A DNA stretch of 9,788 nt from Conexibacter sp. (GTDB lineage: Bacteria; Actinomycetota; Thermoleophilia; Solirubrobacterales; Solirubrobacteraceae): the NCBI GenBank assembly GCA_025964295.1, contig JAOPZD010000311.1:1-9788 (forward strand). The letters run 5' to 3'. How positions within the stretch are numbered: position 1 is the first letter of the stretch; every line of letters starts with the position of its first letter. The notes below the pieces were generated by a model. The model made no database searches and was not told the origin of the DNA. It saw nothing but the letters and a program-made list of their open reading frames with translations. Shown here one piece after another: positions 1 through 5,832 of the stretch. Both the position numbers and the translations under genes were made by a program.

Positions 1-65
1 CACGTCCCGGCCGACAGCAGCGCCGCGAGCTCGCGCTCGAACAGCGCCTCGTGCGACGCCTCGTA
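1..65 (-). other. Coding-like in-frame continuation after the MFS stop codon
   Basis: Directly after the MFS stop (TAG, 66-68), the same minus-strand frame stays open to the window edge for 21 codons. It begins YEASHEALFERELAALL, and every codon ends in G or C. The peptide is amphipathic and charged, like the short cytoplasmic C-terminal tails that I recall on related actinobacterial MFS transporters. No start codon or ribosome binding site is visible in this stretch. It is therefore better read as the displaced end of the transporter (nonsense change, sequencing error or readthrough) than as a new gene. The true end lies outside the window. Confidence 0.4.
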
Positions 66-1700
66 CTAGCGCGCCTTGCGCGGGCTCCAGCGCCCGGTCA
101 GCAGCAGCGCCGCGGGCAGCAGCGCGACCTGGCCGGCGAAGCAGATCCACCACCAGGTCTGCCACTGGCCCGGGTTGTCCTTCTGGGCCTTGGCGACCTT
201 GGCCGCGTTGGCCGACAGGAACGCGAGGTCCTCCTTGGGGACCTTGGCCACGGCGGTCAGCCGCGCGGTCGCCTGCTGGGGCGTGAGCTTGAGCTTGGTG
301 ACCAGCTCGCCGACGGCCTTGGCGCCGGCCGCCTGGTCGCCCTTGCCGGCGGCGGCCAGCGTCGCCGGGTCGACCGTGGAGAGCACCTGGACCTCCTGCG
401 GGTGGGCCGCGACGATCTCGCCGACCCGCGTGCCCTTGTCGACCAGCGTCGTCGTCGCGGGCACGACGGCGGGCAGCGCGGCGAAGGACAGCGTCACGAC
501 GATCCGCAGGATCCAGCCCCAGACGGCCAGGCCGGTCGCCGTCGCCGCCGGGTTGACCCTCTCCACCGTCTCGGTGAAGGCGGCCATCCACGCGACGTAG
601 GCGGTGCCGCCGCCGACCGCGCCGAGCACGAAGACCCACGCGAACGTGTGGTAGCTGGTGTCCGGGTTCGTCGCGGCGGAGGCGAAGATCGCCGCGGCGA
701 TCAGGCTCAGGACCGTGCCGGCGACCATCACCGGCTTGCGCACCCGCAGGCGGTCCGAGAGCAGGCCCGCGACCAGCAGCCCGATCGCGTTGGCCACCCA
801 GTACCAGTTGGCCAGGTTGTTGGCTCGGGCCTCGCTGTAGCCGAAGACCGTCGCGAAGTAGACCACCAGGAACGCGACGAAGATGTAGTACAGCAGCAGG
901 AAGACGCTGATGGCCAGCGCGGGCAGCACGATGTCGGCGCGCGCCATCTGCTTCCAGTGGTTGCCGGCGATGCGCTCGGGCGCGACACCCTGGGCGCGGG
1001 CCTCGATCAGCGCGCGGTCGCGCATCGAGACCATCAGCTGGTCGCGCAGGCGCGGCGACAGCTCGCGCAGGCCGATCGCCGCGATGACGAAGACCACGAG
1101 GCCGGCGGCGCCCGCGACGTGGAACTGGAACTGCCAGCTGGGATGGCTGCCCAGCGTGTGGCTGGAGACCTCGGTGACCGCGAGGCTGCCGAGCACCGGG
1201 CCCATCGTCCAGAAGGCCATCGCGCTGGCGCGGCCGATCTGCGGCGAGAAGTCGCGGATCAGCGCCGGCGTGGCGACCAGCGCCATCCCCTCGACGATGC
1301 TCACCAGCGCGAAGAAGATGGTGTACTCGGCCTTGCTGGAGGCCGCGGGCAGCGCGAACGCGGTCAGCAGGCCGGTCAGCAGCAGGCCGCCGACGACGAG
1401 GTTCGCTCTCCCCCACCGATCTGCCAGACCGGCGAACAGCGAGGCGAACGCGCCGAACGCGTTGCCGATGACCAGCACGAACACGAACTGCGTGAACGTG
1501 AAGCCGAAGTCGGCGATGATCTTCGTCGCGACCGAGCCCTGGACGTAGAGCTGGTAGTAGAGGACGACGGTCGCGAGGACCGTGATCGCCAGGTAGGTGG
1601 TGCGGCGCGCGGTGTCCGGATAGTGCGCCAGCTGGCGGTTGAGGATCGACCCGTTGGCGTCGTCGCGGTATCCCGCGCGGTCTCCTGCGACCGTGCTCAT
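66..1700 (-). CDS. MFS transporter with a large loop before the last membrane helix
   Basis: This is a major facilitator superfamily secondary transporter of the inner membrane, about 544 residues, with unknown substrate. A soluble N-terminus of about 35 residues precedes a first helix around TTYLAITVLATVVLYY. The MFS motif A is clear in the loop after helix 2 (GLADRWGRANL, about residues 91-101), and the half-repeat version appears as GLLSDRLRVRKP (about 312-323). A roughly 100-residue, Ala/Lys-rich, soluble segment (about 413-514) separates the penultimate from the last helix (WWWICFAGQVALLPAALLL). That is far longer than a normal MFS loop, though I recall it as a feature of one actinobacterial subfamily. 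The start at 1700 is preferred over the ATG at 1724 because AAGGGAG lies 7 nt upstream of it. The gene follows topoisomerase IB by 98 nt on the same strand, so it may be cotranscribed or have its own promoter. The frame continues past the TAG stop in a coding-like manner. Confidence 0.88.
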   Translation of the reverse strand: MSTVAGDRAGYRDDANGSILNRQLAHYPDTARRTTYLAITVLATVVLYYQLYVQGSVATKIIADFGFTFTQFVFVLVIGNAFGAFASLFAGLADRWGRANLVVGGLLLTGLLTAFALPAASSKAEYTIFFALVSIVEGMALVATPALIRDFSPQIGRASAMAFWTMGPVLGSLAVTEVSSHTLGSHPSWQFQFHVAGAAGLVVFVIAAIGLRELSPRLRDQLMVSMRDRALIEARAQGVAPERIAGNHWKQMARADIVLPALAISVFLLLYYIFVAFLVVYFATVFGYSEARANNLANWYWVANAIGLLVAGLLSDRLRVRKPVMVAGTVLSLIAAAIFASAATNPDTSYHTFAWVFVLGAVGGGTAYVAWMAAFTETVERVNPAATATGLAVWGWILRIVVTLSFAALPAVVPATTTLVDKGTRVGEIVAAHPQEVQVLSTVDPATLAAAGKGDQAAGAKAVGELVTKLKLTPQQATARLTAVAKVPKEDLAFLSANAAKVAKAQKDNPGQWQTWWWICFAGQVALLPAALLLTGRWSPRKAR

Positions 1701-1707
1701 CCCATCG

Positions 1708-1714
1708 CTCCCTT
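1708..1714 (-). promoter_or_regulatory. Shine-Dalgarno site deciding the MFS start
   Basis: The minus strand reads AAGGGAG, 7 nt before the ATG at 1700. The alternative in-frame ATG at 1724 has no comparable site, so the shorter protein (544 rather than 552 residues) is more likely. Confidence 0.65.
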
Positions 1715-1798
1715 GTTGACCCATGGCACGGCCCAGCCGGCGGCGGGCCGCAACAATCTCTCCAGACGTTGCATACCCGGATCGGGCGAATCGTCACA

Positions 1799-2902
1799 TC
1801 AGGCAGCGCGCGCCAGCTCGGCGGCGATGTCCTCGCCGCCCGGCGGCGCGATGGCCGGCAAGTCCTCGCCGGTGAGCAGCTCGAGCACCGCGCGCTCGAC
1901 CTCGCCCTGGATCGCGGTGCCGTCGCCGGCCTCGGCCAGGCCGGGCAGGGTCCCGGCGATCGTGACGCCGTCGAGGTAGCGGTCGAACGTGCGCGGGTCG
2001 ATGTAGGAGGCGCGCGCGACCGCGGGCGTGTTGCCGAGGTGGTGGGCGACCTCCTTGACGACGCGGGCCATCGCGCGCTTGCGGGCGGTCTTGGTGTCGG
2101 GGACCGGGCTGACGGCGAGGCCGACGGCGGCCAGGACGGTGGCGCCCCAGGTGCGGAAGTCCTTGGCCGAGACGTCCTCGCCGGTGGCGGCCTTCAGCCA
2201 CGCGTTGATGTCGGCGGACTTCACGTCGACCCAGCGGCTCTTGACCTTGTAGGCCAGCAGCTCGTCGCCGCCGCCGCGGCGCTTCTTGAGCGTGCACACG
2301 TCGCCGGCGAGCTCCGGGTCGACCACGGCCTGCACGCGGCGCTTGCCGTGCTTGGCGGGGTAGTCGAAGTAGAGGTCGCCGCCGCGGATCTGGACGTGGC
2401 GCTTCTTCATCGTCGCCAGGCCGTAGGTCTCGTTGGTGACCGCGTAGTCCTCGGTCCCGATCCGGAAGAAGCCGCGGTCCAGCAGCCGGACGGCCATGGC
2501 CAGGACGTGGTCGGCGGAGAAGTCGCCGCGGTCGAGGTCGGCCTGGACGCGCTCGCGCAGCCGGGGCAGCGCGTGGGCGAAGACGACCATGTCCTCGAAC
2601 TTGGCCTGGTCGCGGCGGGCGCGCCAGCGCGGGTGGTAGAGGTACTGCTTGCGGCCGCGCTGGTCGAGGCCGGTGGCCTGGATGTGGCCGCCGGGGTACG
2701 GGCAGATCCACACGTCCTGCCACGCGGGCGGGATGACGAGCTCGTTGACGCGCGTGAGGACCTCGGGGTCCTCGACCTTCGCGCCGTCGCCGTCGAGGAT
2801 CGAGAAGCCGCGGCCGCGCCTGACCCGGCGCAGGCCCGGCCCGCTGCAGTCGACCTTCTTCAGGCGCGGGGCGCGGGCGGCGGCGGCGGGCGGTTGCGGC
2901 AT
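1799..2902 (-). CDS. DNA topoisomerase IB (poxvirus/bacterial type)
   Basis: Type IB topoisomerases nick one DNA strand through a 3'-phosphotyrosyl bond, let the duplex swivel, and reseal it without ATP. The 367-residue protein has the N-terminal DNA-binding domain (GPGLRRVRRGRGFSILD, then IPPAWQDVWICPYPGGHIQATG, about residues 21-78). The catalytic domain includes FFRIGTEDY (Arg147), KHGKRR (Lys184 is the probable general acid), DFRTWGA (Arg250), and LGNTPAVARASYIDP with Asn291 and nucleophile Tyr300. The 50-residue Arg-to-Tyr and 9-residue Asn-to-Tyr spacings match what I recall for the Deinococcus enzyme, where Asn replaces the viral His. Length is usual for bacterial members. It lies 34 nt downstream of Ku. 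The ATG at 2902 has no clear ribosome binding site and sits 2 nt after a perfect 9-bp hairpin, so translation may depend on Ku. Confidence 0.93.
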   Translation of the reverse strand: MPQPPAAAARAPRLKKVDCSGPGLRRVRRGRGFSILDGDGAKVEDPEVLTRVNELVIPPAWQDVWICPYPGGHIQATGLDQRGRKQYLYHPRWRARRDQAKFEDMVVFAHALPRLRERVQADLDRGDFSADHVLAMAVRLLDRGFFRIGTEDYAVTNETYGLATMKKRHVQIRGGDLYFDYPAKHGKRRVQAVVDPELAGDVCTLKKRRGGGDELLAYKVKSRWVDVKSADINAWLKAATGEDVSAKDFRTWGATVLAAVGLAVSPVPDTKTARKRAMARVVKEVAHHLGNTPAVARASYIDPRTFDRYLDGVTIAGTLPGLAEAGDGTAIQGEVERAVLELLTGEDLPAIAPPGGEDIAAELARAA

Positions 2903-2904
2903 CT

Positions 2905-2928
2905 GCGGGCGGCATACCCGCCGCCCGC
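2905..2928 (-). repeat. Perfect hairpin between Ku and topoisomerase IB
   Basis: GCGGGCGGC (2905-2913) and GCCGCCCGC (2920-2928) are exact reverse complements around a 6-nt loop. The hairpin fills most of the Ku-TopIB gap and ends 2 nt before the topoisomerase ATG on the transcribed strand. It could attenuate transcription between the two genes or mask the start codon. No T-run follows it, so an ordinary intrinsic terminator is less likely. Confidence 0.6.
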
Positions 2929-2936
2929 GGACGGCA

Positions 2937-3830
2937 CTACTTCTTCGCGGCCTCGGACTTGGCGCCGGACTTGGCCTTCGACGCGGCCGGGGCGCGCTTG
3001 CGCTTGCCCTTGCCGTCGGCGTCTGCGTCGTCGTCGCCGCCCGTCTTGCGCACGGCGTCGAGGCTGGCCTTCAGCGCGCTCATGAGGTCGGGGACCGGCG
3101 CGGCCTCCTCGGCCTCCTCGGCGACGACGATCTCCTCGCCGGCGGCCTTCTTCTCGATCATCGCGAGGACGGCCTCGCGGTAGGTGTCGTGGTACTTGCC
3201 GGGCTCGAACTCGCCGGCCAGCGACTCGACGAGCTGCTTGGCGATGTCGAGCTCGCGCGCGTTGGTCTTGACGTCGTCGGCGCCGGGGATGTCGTCGAGG
3301 CGGTCGGGGTCGACGACCTCGTCGGCGAAGAGCATCGTGGCCATCTCGAGGACGTCGTGGTCCTGCAGCGCCCGGATCGCGACGAGGCTCTCCTTCTGGC
3401 GGATGACGACCTTGGCGATAGCGACCCTCTCGGTCTCGCGCATCGCCTCGAGCAGCAGGCGGTAAGGCTTGGCGCCGCCGGCCGCCGGCGCGAGGTAGTA
3501 CGGGTGGTCGTAGAAGATCGGGTCGATGTCGGCGAGGTCGACGAAGTCCTCGATGTCGATCGTCTTCGTCTTGGCCGGCTGGACGGACTCCAGCTCGCCC
3601 GGGTCGATCACGACGTAGCGGTCCGCCGAGATCTCATAGCCCTTGACGAGATCCTCGTAGGCGACCTCCTCGCCCGTCGACGCGTCGACCCGCTTCTGCG
3701 CGATCCGCGAGCCCGTCTGGGCGTTGAGCTGGTTGAAGCGGACCGTCTTGCGGTTGACCGCGCTGTACAGCTTGACGGGCACGGTGACGAGCCCGAAGCT
3801 GATGGCGCCGGTCCAGATCGAACGGGGCAT
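2937..3830 (-). CDS. ku: Ku homodimer protein, non-homologous end joining
   Basis: Bacterial Ku forms a homodimeric ring that threads onto broken DNA ends and recruits the ligase LigD for end joining. The 297-residue product begins MPRSIWTGAISFGLVTVPVKLYSA in full, the diagnostic Ku N-terminus. It continues with the beta-barrel core (YEISADRYVVIDPGELE, DPIFYDHPYYLAP, RETERVAIAKVVIR). The C-terminal 35 or so residues are low-complexity, first Asp-rich then Lys/Arg/Ala-rich, as in actinobacterial Ku proteins whose basic tail adds DNA binding. The start at 3830 is fixed by the conserved N-terminus; no strong Shine-Dalgarno site precedes it. A 9-bp hairpin lies 20 nt upstream of the ATG. LigD is not in the window; topoisomerase IB follows immediately. 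Confidence 0.96.
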   Translation of the reverse strand: MPRSIWTGAISFGLVTVPVKLYSAVNRKTVRFNQLNAQTGSRIAQKRVDASTGEEVAYEDLVKGYEISADRYVVIDPGELESVQPAKTKTIDIEDFVDLADIDPIFYDHPYYLAPAAGGAKPYRLLLEAMRETERVAIAKVVIRQKESLVAIRALQDHDVLEMATMLFADEVVDPDRLDDIPGADDVKTNARELDIAKQLVESLAGEFEPGKYHDTYREAVLAMIEKKAAGEEIVVAEEAEEAAPVPDLMSALKASLDAVRKTGGDDDADADGKGKRKRAPAASKAKSGAKSEAAKK

Positions 3831-3850
3831 GAACGCGCAAGTGTGCCGGA

Positions 3851-3875
3851 CGGGAGGTGCTTTGCACACCTCCCG
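3851..3875 (-). promoter_or_regulatory. Inverted repeat upstream of Ku
   Basis: CGGGAGGTG (3851-3859) and CACCTCCCG (3867-3875) form a perfect 9-bp dyad with a 7-nt spacer, ending 20 nt before the Ku ATG. A second, overlapping pairing is possible (GTGTGC at 3841-3846 with GCACAC at 3864-3869), so two exclusive folds exist. The site may be an operator or a 5'-leader RNA structure. No T-run is present, and there is no visible gene immediately upstream for it to terminate. Confidence 0.5.
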
Positions 3876-3960
3876 CAGGGGAAATTGCGTGGACGGACCG
3901 GCAGCGGATCGCGTGTGAGATCCACGCCGGTCGCTTCGGGTGAGGCTTGCGGATCGCGAC

Positions 3961-4000
3961 GGGGGCCGCGGCCGTGCTCGACACGCGCGGCCGGACCCCC
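3961..4000 (-). terminator. Possible terminator after the PfpI/DJ-1 gene
   Basis: GGGGG at 3961-3965 pairs with CCCCC at 3996-4000, and an inner GGCCG/CGGCC pair extends the stem across a small internal loop. The structure begins 30 nt beyond the PfpI-family stop codon. It is imperfect and lacks a T-run, so the call is weak. It would help separate the PfpI gene from Ku, which lies 200 nt downstream. Confidence 0.3.
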
Positions 4001-4030
4001 TGCCACCGGTGAGGCGTTCCGGGGGAGCGG

Positions 4031-4633
4031 CTACGAGGTGGCCGCGCCCTCCTTGCGGAAGCGCTCGGAGGGCTTGTTGCCCTCGTGCTTGCCCTCGGCG
4101 AACTCCTCGATCATCTTGTCGTTGAAGGCCGGGATGTCGTCGGGCTTGCGCGAGGTCACCAGGCCTTGGTCGACGTGGACCTGCTCGTCGACCCACGTCC
4201 CGCCCGCGTTGCGGATGTCGGTCTGCAGCGACGGCCACGAGGCCAGCGTGCGGCCGCGGACGACGTCGGCCTCGATCAGCGTCCACGGCGCATGGCAGAT
4301 CGCGGCGACGGGCTTGCCCGCGTCGAAGAACGCGCGGACGAAGGACACCGCCTCCGGGTGCATGCGCAGGTTGTCGGGGTTCGCGACCCCGCCGGGGAGC
4401 ATCAGGCCGTCGTAGTCGCCGGCATCGGCGCTGCCGACCGTGCGATCCACCGGGAAGCTGTCGGCCTTGTCGAGGTGGTTGAAGGCCTGGGCCTCGCCGG
4501 CCTCCGGAGCCAGCAGCTCGACGGTGGCGCCGGCCTCCTCGAGCGCCTTGCGCGGCTCGGTCAGCTCGACCTGCTCGATCCCCTCGTTGGCGACGAGGAT
4601 CGCGACCTTCTTGCCCTTCAGGGTGTCCGCCAT
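4031..4633 (-). CDS. PfpI/DJ-1 family class I glutamine amidotransferase-like protein
   Basis: This 200-residue cytoplasmic protein belongs to the PfpI branch of the DJ-1 superfamily, variously reported as proteases, glyoxalases or protein/nucleotide deglycases. The exact reaction here is not predictable. The N-terminal strand KKVAILVANEGIEQVEL carries the conserved acidic residue Glu20. The nucleophile elbow AICHAPW places Cys113 followed by His114. Flanking family blocks include YDGLMLPGGVANPDNLR (74-90) and the typical tail region LVTSRKPDDIPAFNDKMIEE (158-177). The start is supported by AAGGAGGG 8 nt upstream (4642-4649). It is transcribed divergently from the ferritin-like gene across 55 bp, so the two may share a regulated promoter region. 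Confidence 0.93.
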   Translation of the reverse strand: MADTLKGKKVAILVANEGIEQVELTEPRKALEEAGATVELLAPEAGEAQAFNHLDKADSFPVDRTVGSADAGDYDGLMLPGGVANPDNLRMHPEAVSFVRAFFDAGKPVAAICHAPWTLIEADVVRGRTLASWPSLQTDIRNAGGTWVDEQVHVDQGLVTSRKPDDIPAFNDKMIEEFAEGKHEGNKPSERFRKEGAATS

Positions 4634-4688
4634 CGTGGCGTCCCTCCTTCTGATTCGGGGTCGGGGAGCTACGGGTAGGGCTCACCGC
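4634..4688. promoter_or_regulatory. Divergent promoter region between PfpI and ferritin-like genes
   Basis: The 55-bp spacer between two divergent start codons must hold the 5' signals of both genes. It contains the PfpI Shine-Dalgarno site (4642-4649, minus) and GGGTAGGG (4673-4680, plus), whose end lies about 8 nt before the ferritin-like ATG and probably serves as its ribosome binding site. I cannot place convincing -35/-10 pairs. Core promoters may extend into the coding regions. Confidence 0.45.
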
Positions 4689-5201
4689 ATGGCCCAGACA
4701 CGAAACGCGAGCCAGGGGATCCTGGCCGATGACAAGACGCACGAGCGCGAGCAGATCGTCGAGCTGCTCAAGAAGGCCTACTGGATGGAGCTCGAGACGG
4801 TGATGTCCTACATCACGAACTCCGTGAACCCGGACGGCGTCCGCGCCCAGGAGATCATCGAGTCGCTCAACGGCGACATCCAGGAGGAGCTGGGCCACGC
4901 GCAGCAGTTCGCCGCGCGCATCAAGGAGCTCTACGGGGTCGTTCCCGGCTCCATGGACTTCACGCCCGAGCAGACCTACCTCCAGCCGCCCGAGCACCAG
5001 ACCGACGTCGTCCACGTCATCAAGGGCGTCATCGAGGCCGAGACCGGCGCGATCGAGCACTACAACGCGATCATCGAGGCCACCGAGGGCATCGACCCGG
5101 TGACCAACGACATGGTCATCGCGATCCTCCGCGACGAGGAGGGGCACCGGCGGCTCTTCGAGGGGTACTTGCGGGAGTACGAGGCCGAGGGGCTGGCTTA
5201 G
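4689..5201 (+). CDS. Ferritin-like diiron protein, not encapsulated
   Basis: This 170-residue four-helix-bundle protein of the ferritin-like superfamily is likely to bind or oxidise iron in the cytoplasm. Both halves of the diiron site are visible: a helix with MELETVMSY (Glu34/Glu36), ExxH in EELGHAQQF (Glu67, His70), a third helix with IEAETGAIEHY (Glu116/Glu118), and a second ExxH in RDEEGHRRLFEGYL (Glu150, His153). Length and motif order fit the bacterioferritin/Dps-like group. It lacks the C-terminal cargo peptide seen on the encapsulated ferritin at 6636-7040, ending instead EYEAEGLA, so it probably acts outside the encapsulin shell. Divergent from the PfpI/DJ-1 gene. No clear terminator follows. 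An earlier start in this frame is unlikely because the family begins near this Met. Confidence 0.88.
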   Translation: MAQTRNASQGILADDKTHEREQIVELLKKAYWMELETVMSYITNSVNPDGVRAQEIIESLNGDIQEELGHAQQFAARIKELYGVVPGSMDFTPEQTYLQPPEHQTDVVHVIKGVIEAETGAIEHYNAIIEATEGIDPVTNDMVIAILRDEEGHRRLFEGYLREYEAEGLA

Positions 5202-5277
5202 GTCGCTCGCTGCGGGTTTCCTTGAGCGTTTGTGGATCGCTGTGAGGGTCCGGGACGCCGTTGGTCGGCGGGGCTGT

Positions 5278-5395
5278 CGACACGCTCGCCACCGCACCCC
5301 GCTCGCGCTCGCGTGGCGGTGGCTCGAACGTCGAGGGTCGGTATCGCTGGCTTGGTGCCGCCGACTGTCGTGGCATCGATCGCGCGCTTTGTCGC
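5278..5395 (+). repeat. Repeat copy A of an inverted pair
   Basis: This sequence matches the reverse complement of 5655-5771 over its whole length with only small indels, at roughly three quarters identity by eye. A 21-bp block is identical (5332-5352 here, 5698-5718 in copy B), and GTGGCATCGAT (5370-5380) is also shared. The upstream part contains the common TCGCGCTCGCGT stretch. Both copies keep an open frame reading EGRYRWLG then ADC, GID and AL, but changes between copies include several amino-acid replacements. Coding is therefore unproven. It is possibly a genus-specific dispersed intergenic repeat or a terminal arm of a decayed element. Confidence 0.75.
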
Positions 5396-5577
5396 GGGGT
5401 GCGGATGACGACGTGTCACAGCCCCGCCACGTCCACACTCCCGGCACGTCTCCGCGCCACCCGGCTCAGAGCCTGCGCGAGGCCCTCGGCGCCTTCGGTC
5501 GAACTCACCGGCGCGTCTGGGCATCCGCGTCGCGCACCCTGAGCGCGGAGGCGCCGCGCGACGCGCAGCTGGCTGGT

Positions 5578-5613
5578 GTGCGTCGGGCGGGAAGGGTGCG
5601 TCGGGCGGGAAGG
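5578..5613. repeat. 18-bp perfect tandem duplication
   Basis: GTGCGTCGGGCGGGAAGG occurs twice in direct succession (5578-5595 and 5596-5613) without a mismatch. It lies between repeat copies A and B. The unit is a multiple of three but no gene is supported here. Replication slippage is the simplest origin. Confidence 0.85.
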
Positions 5614-5654
5614 CCGAGGGAGGCCGGCAATCCGTGATGTCGGCGCCGATCGGA

Positions 5655-5771
5655 GCGGCTAAGCGCGGGATCGATGCCACCGCAGTCGGCAGGACCGAGC
5701 CAGCGATACCGACCCTCGGCGTCAGCGGCGCCGCGACGCGAGCGCGAAGCGGAGTGAGGGGTCGAGCGTCG
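5655..5771 (-). repeat. Repeat copy B of an inverted pair
   Basis: This is the minus-strand counterpart of 5278-5395. It has the identical 21-bp core at 5698-5718 and ATCGATGCCAC at 5670-5680. About 260 bp of unrelated sequence separates the two copies. No obvious target-site duplication flanks the pair. Copy B ends about 20 bp from the encapsulin terminator hairpin. Confidence 0.75.
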
Positions 5772-5793
5772 CGGAGTGCCGGGCCGGCCAGCG

Positions 5794-5821
5794 GCGGTGG
5801 CGCTGCCCAAAGCGCCACCGC
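5794..5821 (-). terminator. Hairpin terminator after the encapsulin gene
   Basis: GCGGTGGCGCT (5794-5804) and AGCGCCACCGC (5811-5821) form a perfect 11-bp stem with a 6-nt loop. The stem starts 11 nt after the encapsulin stop codon on the minus strand. No T-run follows, which is common in high-GC actinobacteria. Placement and strength make it the likely 3' end of the sigma-encapsulin operon. Confidence 0.65.
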
Positions 5822-5832
5822 AGATGCAGTGA

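Larger units (their letters stand above)
5202..5832. other. Long intergenic region with inverted dispersed-type repeats, no recognised gene
   Basis: About 630 bp lies between the convergent ends of the ferritin-like gene (plus) and the encapsulin gene (minus). Open frames cross it, but none shows a family motif, a sensible start or a ribosome binding site. The content is two ~118-bp similar sequences in opposite orientation, an 18-bp tandem duplication between them and an 11-bp hairpin next to the encapsulin stop. The remaining stretches (5202-5277 and 5396-5577) show nothing I can name. Confidence 0.7.

Noticed and set aside
51..1979. Long plus-strand open frame (642 codons) antisense to the MFS gene
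   Set aside because: Arg/Gly/Asp-rich shadow of GC-biased codons; the opposite strand encodes clear membrane helices and MFS motifs.
1794..2915. Alternative minus-strand frame of 373 codons overlapping topoisomerase IB
   Set aside because: Low-complexity Arg/Pro/Ala shadow; the neighbouring frame holds all topoisomerase IB catalytic motifs.
4673..4678. GGGTA-type -10 box of a SigB/SigF promoter before the ferritin-like gene (similar GGGTAT strings occur before the topoisomerase and MFS genes)
   Set aside because: They lie too close to the start codons or lack a GTTT-like -35 at the right distance. The one at 4673 is better explained as part of the ribosome site. The pattern is worth a genome scan but not a call.
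2937..5447. Single 836-codon minus-strand frame containing Ku at its end
   Set aside because: Only the part from the ATG at 3830 matches Ku. The upstream portion crosses the PfpI gene in another frame and the ferritin-like gene on the opposite strand, so it is an artefact of missing stops in high-GC DNA.
5278..5771. CRISPR array or transposon with transposase
   Set aside because: Only two copies, inverted rather than direct, with no spacer regularity and no transposase frame.
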